From contig CACRXP010000143.1 of assembly GCA_902702965.1 (NCBI GenBank), positions 631,263 to 695,262 on the forward strand: a stretch of DNA of 64,000 bases. The letters run 5' to 3'. Numbering within the stretch: position 1 is the stretch's first letter; each line of letters opens with the position of its first letter. The notes beneath the pieces were generated by a model. The model had not been told where the DNA came from. It saw only the letters and a list, made by a program, of their open reading frames with translations, and made no database searches. The DNA is from Spirometra erinaceieuropaei. Taxonomy: Eukaryota; Platyhelminthes; Cestoda; Diphyllobothriidea; Diphyllobothriidae. This document shows, piece after piece, positions 23,508-34,749 of the stretch. The translations under genes were made by a program, and so were the position numbers.

Positions 23508-23545
23508 GACGTTTCGGATTCCTGCTGGTATCCATCATCAGAGAC
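23508..23545 (-). ncRNA. Hammerhead ribozyme motif, family A, 3' pLTR of A2
   Basis: Minus strand: stem I GTCT/AGAC, CTGATGA (23535-23541), one U, stem II of GGAT/ATCC, then GAA, self-complementary ACGT as minimal stem III, and C at the cleavage position (GUC triplet). All core bases needed by hammerheads are present. This is among the best copies in the window. Confidence 0.65.
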
Positions 23546-23708
23546 AAAAGCAGATAAGGGTGGTTCATGCATATGGAGCTGCAGTATTTATAGGATGCAG
23601 TCGCCATGCTGCCACATACCTATGAATACTCACCGCTCTCCCCTTCATCAGGGATCGCTGCGCATGGTGTGGTGGCCGACAATTGCGTCGTTAATTGCCG
23701 CAATTCCC

Positions 23709-25478
23709 TCACGTGCGTTGGATGTAGGTGTGATGATTGCTCGACCATCTGACGCGCTGACCCTGGTGTTCGGAAGTGTTCACCTGTGCGCTCCCCGCGT
23801 GGCCAAGTACTCCGCCTAGACGAAGTCTCAGCACGCTGCATTGAATGGGAAGATCATCGCACTTGTTAATAGAATGGGGGCCAGTAAACCATGACTCAAG
23901 CAGCTCCCGGCTCACGCGCTTATCACCTCCTGCGAGAATTTCGGCCTCGTCAATTTCGAATGTGTGGCGGGAACCCGTCGAATGAGCCGCAACCTGAGAA
24001 CTGGAGTAATTTGTCCGCACCGCTGCATCATGCTCGGCCATTCGCGTTTGGACTTCTCTTCCTGATTATCCGACGTAATCGTTTTGTCCGCAAGTGCACC
24101 AGATCCGATAAACGACTCCAGACGTTTCTAGCCGTGGCAGTGGGTCTTTCGGTTTCATGATCAGACGCCTGATGGTTGCCTTCGGTCTGTGTGCCACTCC
24201 AACCCAAAGTGGCGCGAGAAGGCGGCCGACAGCTTCCGAAACGTTTTTGACATATGGAAGCGCTCGCCAAACTTTGGTGTCCTTGCAGATAGGCCTTTCG
24301 TCCCTTTCGCGTATGCACCGGTTGACGAATTTGCGCGGGTAGCCATTGGCTCTGAAACCCCGTCGGAGTTATTGTAGTTCGACAATCTTGTCTTCCGGCT
24401 CACAGCAGTGCCTTTCGACACGCCAACAGGGCGTCCTTACACAACTGTGTTTGTGGTTGATTGGGTGGTTGCTGTTGAAGTTCAGTACTTGCATCGTATT
24501 TGTCGCTTTCCAGAACACTTTGGTCTTGAGTCCACTACAATCCTTGCGGCATACGAGGACATCCAGGAAGGCCAGCTGGTTGTTCCCTTCCTCCTCCATA
24601 GTTAATTGAATGTCCGGGAAGACGGCGTTGATATATTCTTTGAATGTCAGCCTCCGGTCGATAACGACGAGAGTATCATCCACATACCGGACCCAGAACT
24701 TCGGTTTGTGGTGTTGAAAGACCAGCGACTCTTACCGTTGCAGGACCGCCTCGGCAAGGAATCCCGAAACCGGCGAACCCATTGGTGTGCCCTTCACCTT
24801 TTCCTAGATGGTCTTATCGAACGCGAAGTACCTCATGAGACATGGGCGTGTCCAATACGATTCTCCGTCTCGTCGTATTTAGTTGGTAGAAGCATTTCAA
24901 TTGTCTCGATCGCCAGGTCCTGGGGAATAGAAGTAAAAAGGGTTGTAACATCAAAAGATACCATGATCGCATTTGGATGAAGGCTTACCCTTTTGATTTT
25001 CTCCAGGAAATGCGCTCACGAAGAGACGGTGGCCAGGAAGTTAAGAAGCTGGAACAGCCACTTAGCCAGTCCGTACGTTGGAGTACCTTTGAGCGACAAG
25101 ATGGGTCGGAAAGGAGCGCCGTATTTGTGCACCTTAGGGGGGGCCATAGAATCGGGACAAAGCCGTATCTTGGGGTCTCGCCATGCGTCTGTCGGTCGGT
25201 GTTATTGCACCTGAGTTCTCCAGGGCCAACGACTTGGCATTAATTTAGCGTGTCGGCGCTTTCACAAGGTTCATTGCACATGGGACATAGGCCTGCCGGT
25301 CCTCCAGTAAACCTTTAGCTTTTTGAAGGTATTCTGTCCTGTCCAGCGCAACCGTGGAGTGCCTCTTGTCCGCTGGCATGATGACCAAGTCTTTGTCGAC
25401 ATTGAGGACTCTAAGCGCATCACGTTCGACCTTGGAAAGCACTTCCAAATTCCAACGCATGTGATGAAATAAAAGCAA
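23709..25478 (-). pseudogene. PLE reverse transcriptase with GIY-YIG endonuclease (A2), broken
   Basis: The product would reverse-transcribe the element RNA at a nick made by its own endonuclease. From the 5' end: DKDLVIMPADK (about 25390), YGPPKVHK and RPILSLKGTP in RT fingers, motif A SFDVTTLFTS (about 24950), motif C YVDDTLVV (24660-24690, both Asp intact), NNQLAFLDVLVCRKDC (about 24560), linker with Cys/His, GIY-YIG as GVVYRIWCTCG and NDYVG (about 24080-24125), TRMAEHDAAV, and tail FEIDEAEIL...LLESWFTGPHSINKC. Frames change near 24300-24370 and 24700-24850. A stop follows YVG, and another stop lies near 25245. The order matches standard EN-containing PLEs. Non-functional as it stands. Confidence 0.8.
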
Positions 25479-25627
25479 TTAAAGAAGCGAATATCGGCCA
25501 TCACAGCACGTGCAACGATCCCTGGTGAATGGGGGAACCATGAATATTCATAGGTATGCGGTAGAATGACGACTGTGTCCTATTAAAACTGCAGCCCCAT
25601 ATGCATGAACCACCCTTATCTGCTTTT

Positions 25628-25669
25628 GTCTCTGATGATGGATTCGAGCAGGAATCCGAAACGTCACGC
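25628..25669 (+). ncRNA. Hammerhead ribozyme motif, family A, inverted 5' pLTR of A2
   Basis: CTGATGA at 25632-25638, one U, perfect 6-bp stem II GGATTC/GAATCC, GAA, ACGT, C. Stem I is poor (GTCT against ACGC). It lies on the strand opposite to the A2 coding sequence. Confidence 0.6.
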
Positions 25670-25739
25670 TAATAAAGCTCTTGTCCCAACGACCGTGTCT
25701 TCGCCTTCAAGACTGCTTTCTGGGACTCGTCTCTTTGCT

Positions 25740-28505
25740 TCTATTGGCAATCTGAATTGTGTCAATTAAAATCTTAAATTTAAGGTACTTATTTAGGCAT
25801 TTACCGAATTATCGAGTTTTTGGAATTTCTTTTCCATTTCTATGGTTGTTTGCGTCACATTTGAGGACTAAATCAAATATGAAACCTCACTATCGAAAAA
25901 ATAAACGCTCACAACAAACGTCAGCAACAAATATGCTTTCGATCAACTGATAAACTTTCTTCAGTAAGTTGCCTTTTTTAGGATTGTCCCAATACTGCAT
26001 TCGTTCGTCGGATTTATGTGTATATCGCCTTTTTGCACGGTGGAGACAAAAACAAATTTGACACTCGGCCATTTCTTCCACGTTCCCAAAAATACTAGTA
26101 TTTTTCTACCGCAAACGTAAAAGGATGCCTTTCTCTTAATAATGCATCCATTTTCGTCATCTTTATTCACTTTCAGATTGTGTCCAGCGATTATGAATGC
26201 TTTGCAGAGTGGCCATATCAAAACTGATATTTTGTTGAAAGGTTTTATGTTTTGCTCGTTCCATTTCTAAATTTCTTATGTACTGTAGTTAAACCACGCT
26301 AAGAGTAATGTTCTTTATGTCCAGAATTTAAAATACCTATTTGGCGATAGCCATTTCGGTGAAAAAACATGAACTTTTCTAGATAACAAAGCAATTTTGA
26401 CCCATTTGAACAAAGAATAGCCTGCGTGCGCTATTGATGCACCTTAGCACACGAAATGGCACAGATTTGCTAATATGACGTTTTAAAATCGAGAAAACGT
26501 CTGGTTTTCGTAAAATACTTGCCTGTAAGCAAACTAATCCCCACGGCTAGCATCGGACAAAATCTCGATTTTCAAGTGCGGCCAGCTCTGTTTGGGGTAA
26601 ATTAATTTCCTCGTAATAGAAAGCCCGTTCAGATGCATGGCCGAAATAGAGGACAGGTGCCGGCATAGGAATTTGCCCGCCCACTCTCGCTCGAATTCAC
26701 GAACGTTTAGCTTGACGAAATTGTTTAGACACAGTCTCTGCCTGATAAAAGGACATTTCCTTGAAGAAAGTGGACGAAGGAGCAAGATGCACAACGTTTA
26801 AGACGTCGAAAAATTCTCCTGTACGTTTCTGTCACCAGGTTTCATGAGTTAGATGATGCGCTGCATATGACAGACGTTCGTACCGTACTCCCGATATAGG
26901 TACTAACTAAAAGCCCGCTGCTGCATGACAAAGTAATGACGGGTTCGGCTCCTCACTGAGTCTCCCACGCTGGTCATTCCACTGTAGTTGATTGTCTTCG
27001 ACTCTAATGTCAACTGACATTTTGAGTTTGGCCCAAAAAGTCATGTTTCGAGTACCTAACTCCATGTCATACATTAAATAATTTCTGGACCCATTACCTT
27101 GACTACTCTCTGGAGTTCACAAACCAGGAACCGCCTAGAGTAGGCTTGGAGAACCTAATAAGGCCAAATCCCTCCGAGCTGCACTATGCGGCAGCAGAAA
27201 CATTCGCGAAACGCGCGTTTTGGTTTTTAGCTAGTGCCTATATCGGGAGTATGGCGTAACCGTCTGTCCTGTGAAATTATATTACTAACATCACTACTTT
27301 TTGTCGAATAAATATTACCCAGTTTTTCTTCGTAATTGATTGGCGTCGACTCAAATACTCATTGGTATTCGGGGTATAAACCTAAAAAGTCATTTTGTAT
27401 ATATCTTACTCCACATCCTGCACTTAACAATTTCTGAACTTAATACTGAGCGTGTTTTGTCACCCAATCGGTAAACACACCATCAAATACACATTTACTG
27501 CTAGTAATTTCCCACGCAAGTTCCCCCAACTGCCATCGCTGTTGCCTGACCATGTCTATCACCTTTTTCATAGAACAACGGGCATTTCTGATCATTGGGC
27601 GTTTTAGTCAAGCCCTCTAGAAAATTTGAAGTCCGCCCGAACTTCTTCTCCAGAAAGTGCTGCATATGCTTTTTGGCGATCATCAAATTTTTGTTTCGAG
27701 CAAGAGAATTATCTCGGCCAAAACGCTTTGCGGTATTCGTGTAAAAGACGCACGCCACAGAGCTCTGACAGTTATGAACTGATTTTACAAATGTCCCCAC
27801 AGGAGGTTCAAAGATCTTTATGCTCCTTAAGCAAAGGATTGCTTTTCAGCAGGCTAATAATCTCAAGCCGATCCCTGGGGATTTTTTGCTTGATATCCAG
27901 CTGCGCCTCCCCCCTCGTTGCCTTTCTGCCTTCATTTGGTTTTAAGGTTTAACAGACAAATCTTCCTGACATACGACGCCGTCTGCCTGTTGGTCACGCC
28001 CAATTTGACGTCTGGTGGCTTTGAGTTGGAGGGCGAATGCACTCATTTTGCGAAATAAGAAGCATTTGGCGATCATAGAGGAATTCCTCTCTCTGTTTTT
28101 TACAAAAAACAACCAATGTTGAGCGTTGTTTCCACATTGGTGACGTCTTTTCCGTTTAGAATGAAATGCGAGAAGTCGGTCTGAATGGAAGAAACCCGCA
28201 ATCTTCTTTCTTTATGTCAATGGGCCGTCGTCTGTGTCTTTTTTGAAAATTTTGCTCGCGTATACCGAGGGATGTTTCAGCCAAATGAATTCTAACAATA
28301 GAGTCAACAGGATTTGCAGTTCTTTAGACAGCCCCCATTGGGGAGAGGTGGGTTGGGGGGCCTCTCCCCGCACCTCGAGGGCGCAGACCTTTGTCTCCCC
28401 TTACTTCCGGTTTGGCCTTGAGAACAATGTGCATCAGTGCAGACCGTGGTCACTTACTGGGGTTTATGAATGACAGTCATACAGTCACTGAGTCCGTTGT
28501 TACTT
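25740..28505. other. Unassigned stretch
   Basis: AT-rich DNA with no recognised gene, RNA or repeat end. Open frames at 26534-26794, 27501-27800 and 27626-27952 overlap on both strands and carry no known motif. Confidence 0.45.
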
Positions 28506-28508
28506 CCA

Positions 28509-29930
28509 GAAAATTAGGGTAGATATGCTAACTCATACAATTCTAGCCAAAAGTCTGAAATGGGTTGGTGACATCAAACGGTTGCTTAAGTAGGGTTGCA
28601 ATATTAGCCACCATGCAACATAATCTAATGATAATTCAGTTCCTTTAGGATGCTGGCTTTTGAACAAAACTCTTTTTAGCCGTCTGCAAGAATTATACTC
28701 TGTGGAAATGACTACATATATAGAATGATGTTTTTGCATTATTTTTAATGCCCTTATAAATTCGGATGTTTTTCATGGAAAACATATGTAAATATGTTCA
28801 TTATATACTCATTTGGTAGGAAATTCCGTCTTCTTCAAAGGGTATGCTTGAAAGTAAGGCATAATTTGGATTTAAAAGGATTGTAGCTTATAAGATTTTT
28901 AAGATTGCGAAATGCCTATTCACAAAACCTCGTGTAAAGAAGGATACACGATCGCTGATACAAGAGCTTTACTAACGCTTCGGATTCCTGCTCGAACCCA
29001 ACATCAGAGCCCAAAGAACATGTAGAATGGGCTGTAGTATTTATAGGTCAGAGTCGACATTCTATCGCATACCTATGAATATTCTCGGCTATCCACCTTC
29101 ATTAGGGATCGCTGCACTTGATGTGCTGACTGTTTGATAGCCAGCATTCGCGCCGTTAATGGCGGAAATTTCATCAGGTTTGTTGGATGTTAGTATGATA
29201 TATGCTCGACCATCTGACCCGCCTATCATGGCGTTGGAAAGAATGTTCATCTGTGCGCTTCCCGCGTGGCTAATTACTCCACCTGGGCGAAGTATCAACG
29301 CCGAGTATTGAAGGGGAAGGTCGTTGCACTTTCCTTACCTGACGCCTTTCACAAAACATCGAAACTAACGTTACCTGTAAACTTTAATATGGCTCATATT
29401 CATAGCCAAATTTTATCAACTTCATTTAATTTCCTCTTAATGCCGTATAGATATGTTTTGTTTTCCGTACACGGACAATATACAGCTTGTAGTTTTGAAA
29501 CCCTGAATGCAGGTGTACCTGCAGATCGGGTTCAAAAGTATTTGGGAAATAGAAAAGTTTCTTAAAACCGAATTTTGCCCTTTCTTCAAGCGAAAATTCT
29601 GAAGAAGACATAATTTTCTACCAATTGAGTAAAGTAGCAAATAATTTTATGCATGTCTTCTATGAAATATATTTGAATTAATAAGTGCATCGAAAATCAA
29701 TGAGAAAATTCGGGCTACTCATGTGGTCACTTTTACAGTGTTGTTTTTGTAGATGGCCGGAGAGAAGTTCGTTCAAAAGCCGACATCGTGAATTTACCGA
29801 ACTATCACGGTATTATGCTGCATGGGGATTTATATTACAAACCAACTTATGCATGCCTTTCAAGTAGAGAACTTATCTCAGAATTTTCGCTTGCATTTCA
29901 TAAGTTAGCACATCTACTCTACGTCCAAGG
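28509..29930. mobile_element. FB1 foldback element split by a PLE fragment
   Basis: The left half (28509-28930) begins near GCTAACTCAT and follows the FB1 left arm ('GCTTAAGTAGGGTTGCAAT', 'GGATGCTGGCTTTTGAAC'). The right half (29350-29930) follows the FB1 right arm and ends near 'TTTCATAAGTTAGCACATC'. Between them is a family A PLE 3' fragment (28935-29335). Without it the element would be about 1.0 kb, the same as the intact copies. Confidence 0.65.
28935..29335 (-). mobile_element. Family A PLE 3' fragment (A3) inside FB1
   Basis: Minus-strand codons 29298-29089 read the extreme C-terminal region (GGVISHAGSAQMN, as in A8). A TATA-like box (ATTTATAG at about 29038) and a decayed hammerhead at 28972-29010 follow (CTGATGT; GAAGC in place of GAAAC). 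It is 5'-truncated to about 400 bp. It was inserted near the centre of the foldback element, so it is younger than that FB1 copy. Confidence 0.65.
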
Positions 29931-30609
29931 TAAATGCCTTAATGCAACGAAACGGACGATTTGGCAGACGATATATGTGCTATGAGATTTCATTAGTCTT
30001 TCAAATGCATGCAATGATCGTGAAGTAAGGAATGCAGCAGTGATTACCAGGAAGGCATAATGAATTGCAGATGATGTGATGTGACAGAGGATGTAGGTAG
30101 ATGGATTCAGACCGGCTTCGAACTTATCCTGACTTCATTCAGCCAATCTTAACTCTGTGAACGCTGTAAGTGAGGGCGTGTTTGTGCAGACATCTGAATT
30201 CCTGTGGTCACCGCTTTGTTAAGATAACTTGGTCGAGTTCAGTCTGGTAGCCTATTTTGGGCTTACTTGTCCCGAGAAATGAAAGTATCGGTGTGCATAC
30301 ATTCTGCATGCGTAGTGGACTGTTCGCACAGTAATCCTGCGCGCATTTGACAGATACTCAACTGTTGTCGGACTTCTCGGCATAAGAACAGTGAGCATGC
30401 GCCGCCATTAATAGACTCATGCCAAATAACAGAGAGAGAGAGAGAGAGACGTTTTCAGCATGGGTCTGCCTAAGACTGTATAACTACCCAGTGGACAGTT
30501 CAAACGTCGGTTTCTGTACTACATTCTCTTAGAATTTACAGCGTTTGTGCTACGTCGTGAAATTTTAACTAAAATTCTGAAATTTGTATTCGATAACAAG
30601 AGATTAACA
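29931..30609. other. No gene; (AG)n tract
   Basis: Nothing recognised except an (AG)10 microsatellite at 30430-30449. Confidence 0.5.
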
Positions 30610-30668
30610 AAGAAGAAGAGGATGCGATCACCGAGATGGGAAGTCTTGTGGCCTTACATTTCGGAATC

Positions 30669-32059
30669 TCACTCGAACGCACCATCGGGTTTAGATAAGG
30701 GTGGTGGGGGCAGAATGAGTACATTATTTATAGTACGTAGCCGCCGTGGGGCCAGATGCGTACTATAGTAAGCAGCATTCGCGATCAACGCTGGGGGTTG
30801 TAATGGATGCGATAGTGGTTTGTCAGCCCGTGTTTGAGTCGTTAATGGACGCGATTTCGTCATCCGTGCTGGATGTTGGCGTGATAATGACTCAGCAGTT
30901 CGGTTCGCTGTCGTCGTAGTTATTGCTCGCTCGCACCCTCCCCACATGACAGATTCCACTTGTCAGGGAAATTCGCAGCACGGAAATGGCAGCAGGTAAT
31001 TGTGCTTGTTGATAGACTGCGAACCGCGACTGGTGCGGCTCAAGCGGTTGTCATCCCTAAGAGGATATCGGCCACTTGAAACTTAAAAATATGATCAGGT
31101 CCCACCGAATGAGCCGCCGCCTGAAAACCAGAGTCTTCCTCCCTACCTGCCGCTGCCGCTGCGTGTTCGGTCATTCGAGTCCGAAGTTACCTCATAGTTT
31201 CTTTGTCGTAGTTGTTCTGCCCGTAAATGCCCCAGATCTAGTAAGTGACTCCAGACGTTTCCTACCTTACGAGCTGGTTTTTCGGCCCCATGATCTGACG
31301 CCTAATGGTTGCCTGCGGCCTGCGTGCAACCCCAATCCCAAATTGAGTGAAAGGTGACTGACGGCTTCGGAGACGTTCCTCCCGTACAAAAGAGTCCACC
31401 AAAATTTTGGGTCGGTCGGATTTCGTTTTTGGTATTGTTTGCGCATGCACTAGTTAACAATGTTACGCAGGCAGCCATCAGACCTCAGCACCTGTCGAAC
31501 ATATTGTAGTTCATCAAATGCGCCTACCGTTTCACTGTCACGCGTCTGAACGCGCCGATCTTACATCCTTGCGCAACAGCGTTTGTGACTGGTCGTGTGA
31601 TGGACGTTGAAGTTCAGTATTTGCGTTTTGTGCCTTCTTGAATAATTTATTTTTAGGCCATCACAAACTCTACGGCGGACACTGGCATCTAAAAATGGCC
31701 AGCCGGTTGTTTTCTTTTTCCTCCATCGTAAATGAAATGTCCCGGAAGACGGCCTTGAGGCATTTGTTTAATGTCAGGACCTGATCCCCTTCGACGACGA
31801 CAAGGGTATCATGCACATACCGAACACTGAATTTCGATCAGTGGTGTTGGTAAAACAGCGACCCCAGCCGCTGTTGAACAGCCCCGAAACTGGCGAACAC
31901 ATTGACGTGCCCTCGTAGATTGTTCCGTCGAACGTAATGTATGTCTTAAGGTGAAACTTCCGTTGTTGGATCCTTTGGAGTGTCCGAGGTAATTCTCAGT
32001 TTCATCATATTTGCCACGTAGGAGCAGTAGGACATCGAAACAGCAACTTTGCTAGTCCG
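30669..32059 (-). pseudogene. PLE RT and GIY-YIG remnant of A4
   Basis: Minus-strand remnant of the same protein as A2 and A8, split over frames. Traces are the GIY-YIG and tail (31070-31260), the linker (31270-31500), and the region corresponding to NNQLAFLDV (31680-31760). At about 31800-31830 the catalytic motif C reads YVHDTLVVV, so the first Asp of YVDD has become His, which would abolish polymerisation. The open frame at 30669-30959 covers the divergent C-terminal end and 3' non-coding part shared with A6 (51404-51736). Confidence 0.65.
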
Positions 32060-32244
32060 TACAGTACCTGTGCTAACTCATGAAATGTCACGAATTAACA
32101 CAGGTTAACGCCTTTAACGCAAAATCGGTAAACACTACGGCTCCCAAAGTCTGATAGCGGAAAATAAACGATGTGCCAAAGAAATAAAGCAAAGTTTGGT
32201 TAAGAAAATATTATTTACTGAGATAAAAATAAATAATTTTCGAC

Positions 32245-32256
32245 AAAAGTCACATT
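32245..32256. repeat. Target-site duplication of PLE A5, left copy
   Basis: AAAAGTCACATT, repeated exactly at 32859-32870. Fourteen bases separate this copy from the recognisable PLE start. Confidence 0.6.
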
Positions 32257-32364
32257 GCTGATAGAAAGGGCACTCCAACCTACGGACTGGCAAAGTGGCT
32301 GTTCCAACGTCTCCAGTTTCTGACCTCCGATTCGAACACCACAGTCAGCTCGTCAACGCAATTC

Positions 32365-32623
32365 TTGGAGAAACTCAAAGGAGTAAGTCTCCTGCCAAGC
32401 GATATCATGGTTTCCTTTGATGTCACGTCCCTTTTCACTTCTATCCCGCAGGACCTGGCAGTCGAGACAATCGAACTACTTCTACGAGAGAAGTACGACG
32501 AAACGGAGAATCGTCTCGGACACGCCCAAATCATCCAGCTCCTGAAGTTCTGTCTCAAGACGTACTTTACATTCGACGGAACAATCTACGAGCAGGTGAA
32601 GGGAACGCCAATGGGTTCGCCGA
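32365..32623 (+). pseudogene. RT motif A to B fragment of PLE A5
   Basis: This is an uninterrupted frame, with no stop up to the gap. Motif A is VSFDVTSLFTSIPQDLAVET and motif B is EQVKGTPMGSP, both conserved better than in A8 (where motif B is DTPMRSP). The open frame continuing through the N run to 32799 is an artefact that reads into the pLTR. Confidence 0.7.
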
Positions 32624-32720
32624 NNNNNNNNNNNNNNNNNNNNNNNNNNNNNNNNNNNNNNNNNNNNNNNNNNNNNNNNNNNNNNNNNNNNNNNNNNNNN
32701 NNNNNNNNNNNNNNNNNNNN
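32624..32720. other. Assembly gap (97 N)
   Basis: Unknown bases within PLE A5. True length cannot be known from the window. Confidence 0.99.
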
Positions 32721-32775
32721 GCCACGTGCTATAAATACTGCATTCCTGGTGCCACCTTTACCTCTATCTGCGAAT

Positions 32776-32807
32776 GTCTCTGATGATGGGCTCGAGTGAG
32801 AACCCGA
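32776..32807 (+). ncRNA. Hammerhead ribozyme motif, family A, in A5
   Basis: Stem I GTCT/AGGC (one G-U), CTGATGA at 32780-32786, one U, stem II GGGCTC/GAACCC with one mismatch, GAA, ACGT, C (GUC triplet, cut expected after 32803). Intact core and the youngest copy in the nest, so a good candidate for testing. Confidence 0.65.
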
Positions 32808-32858
32808 AACGTCAGGCCAATAAACTTCTTGTCCCAGTGATCGCATCTTCATCTTCTG

Positions 32859-32870
32859 AAAAGTCACATT
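32859..32870. repeat. Target-site duplication of PLE A5, right copy
   Basis: AAAAGTCACATT, identical to 32245-32256. Confidence 0.6.
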
Positions 32871-32985
32871 TTCGAGAAACACCTATATTACAACCAAGTT
32901 AATAAAGGCTACGTATGAGGACGTATAAATGAGGAGGGCGCATAAAAAGTCAAAAATAATTAAGGACAGAAACAGATACAAAAAA

Positions 32986-33998
32986 TTAGTACTTTGTAGA
33001 TTGTCCATTCGAATTAATAACAGCAGAAAGTCTGTCCGACATAGACATGACAAGGTTATCTATGGTGGATTGTAAAATGTAATTATTAAGTATGAAATCC
33101 AATTTTTCCTGCATTGAAAGAGTCTTCTTAGCTTTGTGCCAATTTCTTTTGACAATTCCAAAAAGATTTTCGATTGGATTCAGATCAGGACTGTTGGCCG
33201 GGATGAAAATGGATTGGAGGCCAATTGCGGAGAGCGTGGTTGTTGTCTAAAATGTTAGATTATGTTTGCAAGCGGCATCAAATTCGTACCTCTTTAGAGC
33301 GGTGGACAGGTGCATTGTCCTGAAAAATTACAGTATCCGTTGTAGCCGAAAGAATCCTTGACAATTGCAATGAACACCTTGCTGTTGATTGTGTCGGATG
33401 TTGACCGCCAGACAGGCCGCTCACCGAATTTAATCGCCATCCAAACCATCATCCGCCGACAGTTCTTGAATGTTGCCGTCGGTGTAGTGTGTTCTCTTGG
33501 GAAGTTCTTTCCACATATGACGGTTTGGAGCGACTTCGTAGGCTTGTCTAAAAATAGAACCTCATCGCAGAAGAAAATGCTCTTCCAAAATGCAGATCTG
33601 TAATCAATATAATTCTTAGCAAATAAAAACCGTTCTCTAATTAGTTTTCTACTTAAATATGGCTTAATCATGGCCTTCCGCCGCTGCAGTTCAAATTCCT
33701 TCATCCTTTTTCTAATGATGTTCATAGAAAACATGGGCAGATGTTCTCGCTGAATGGTCTCAATGCGCATTTAATGAAACTTTTTTAATGTACGACGAAT
33801 AAAATCGTCGTCCTGCTTACTTGTGGACCGTTTGGGTCCCCCTATCTTATTTCTAGGAACAGTTTTATCATTAATAATGCGCCACAGAGTGACCTTGCTA
33901 ATATTGAAAATACTAGCTAACGACTCACGCGAGATTCCCTCCGCCGCTAATTTTCCAATGCGCTGGAAGTCAACTTCGAATAAGTATTGTTTAGACAT
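32986..33998 (-). pseudogene. Tc1/mariner-like transposase, broken
   Basis: The enzyme would bind the element ends and cut and paste it with a DDE catalytic triad. From the start codon at 33998: an N-terminal helix-turn-helix (LAAEGISRESLASIFNIS, then KVTLWRIIND), a stop at 33771-33773 in the same frame, then the catalytic domain (LIRERFLFAKNYIDY, FFCDEVLF with the first Asp, MVWMAIKFGERP). A frameshift near 33350 leads to QDNAPVHRSKE (second Asp at 33317-33319). A further shift near 33290 leads to ANSPDLNPIENLFG (the Glu at 33169-33171), ending SNGQSTKY. The second Asp and the Glu are about 48 codons apart as it stands, more than the usual 34 for Tc1, with a stop between. Confidence 0.8.
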
Positions 33999-34749
33999 AG
34001 TTATCGTTTGGCGTGGCAGAGCAAAGTGACGGCATGTCGCGCGAACTCAATATATATTCGTTTACGACACGCATTTTCAGTCTGGTAAAACAATCACACT
34101 GATAAACTTTTTTATTTTGGTATTTTGAAACATAAAACTTTACGAATTTGTAAAATATAATTTTTAGATAAAGAATCGCACGTTATTTCCTGACCACAAT
34201 AAGAAATAATTTATCTGCATTTCCCTGATTTTGTTGATAGTGAAATTTAATTTTTTCTTTTTGTTCGAAAGTTTATTAAAAAATTTCGTCCTTTTATTAA
34301 TCTTCTCAAACAGATTAATAAGGTAACACAAAGAATTTCCGTCCGTAAGCTTTAATAGCGTAGGAAACTGCTTGAATATCAGGAATCCTCCGATTTCGCC
34401 TTAATTCGGCCCGTTTTCCATTTAATATACAGATCCGTATCAAACTTTCCTTCAGAAAACGGTCTTTTCGTCCTTATTTCAACTAAATAAACACAAAAAA
34501 CGACACCAAAAATACGCTACATTTTCCACTATAACTTTGACCACGGTATTTCATGAGTTAACACAGGTACTGTAGATTGGAGTGTCTTTTAGTGATAGGA
34601 TTGGCTGGAGAGAAGCGCCCGCCTTATGCACTTTTGGGAGACCGTAGAATTGGGCTAGAACCGTTTCTTGCGTTCTCTCCATGCGTCGGCCGGTCGGTCA
34701 GTCGAGTTCTCCATCGCCAATAGCGTCTCGTTTATCTCACGCTGTTGGC

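Larger units (their letters stand above)
23472..25705 (-). mobile_element. Family A PLE, the most complete copy (A2), with inverted terminal repeats
   Basis: A single minus-strand element: inverted 5' pLTR (25512-25705), coding part 25478-23709, 3' pLTR (23661-23472). The two pLTRs are reverse complements over about 190 bp, and each holds a TATA-like box (altered in the 5' copy) and a hammerhead motif with intact core boxes. Domain order is DKDLVIMPADK segment, RT, linker, GIY-YIG, tail. The element ends in a CTT-type simple repeat. The N-terminal region seen in other PLEs (NLSS-QLT motif) is missing, because the inverted pLTR joins directly upstream of the RT region. Confidence 0.8.
32271..32858 (+). 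mobile_element. 5'-truncated family A PLE (A5) inside the Tc1-like element
   Basis: The copy starts in the RT fingers region (CCTACGGACTGGCAAAGTGG) and codes LEKLKGVSLLPSDIMVSFDV (motif A) and up to KGTPMGSP (motif B) before a run of N at 32624-32720. After the gap only the 3' pLTR remains: TATAAATA at 32730-32737, the hammerhead at 32776-32807, and a tail ending ATCTTCATCTTCT. Exact 12-bp repeats flank it. Either the gap replaces about 1 kb of missing sequence or the copy is internally deleted. It is the youngest layer of the nest. Confidence 0.75.
32062..34572 (-). mobile_element. Tc1/mariner-like DNA transposon, with a nested PLE
   Basis: It is bounded by TA on each side (32060-32061 and 34573-34574) and by terminal inverted repeats of about 30 bp: CAGTACCTGTG on the left and its complement on the right, with GCTAACTCATGAAAT or GTTAACTCATGAAAT inside. 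TA duplication is the hallmark of Tc1/mariner. One broken transposase gene lies on the minus strand (32986-33998). A PLE (A5) with a 97-base assembly gap sits in the left half. The element is within PLE A4. Confidence 0.8.
30610..34745 (-). mobile_element. Family A PLE (A4) interrupted by a Tc1/mariner-like element
   Basis: The 3' end is at 30610 (CTT-type tail, decayed hammerhead 30654-30692). The coding remnant runs up to 32059, then resumes at 34575 and goes on to about 34745. The bases on either side of the insertion (CTAGTCCG | TA | GATTGGAGTG) align with the unbroken PLE A2 at about 25068-25086, which supplies an independent empty-site comparison. The PLE portion beyond about 34745 is lost. 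Confidence 0.8.

Noticed and set aside
24346..25243. Several plus-strand open frames over PLE A2
   Set aside because: They are antisense shadows of the minus-strand RT and endonuclease.
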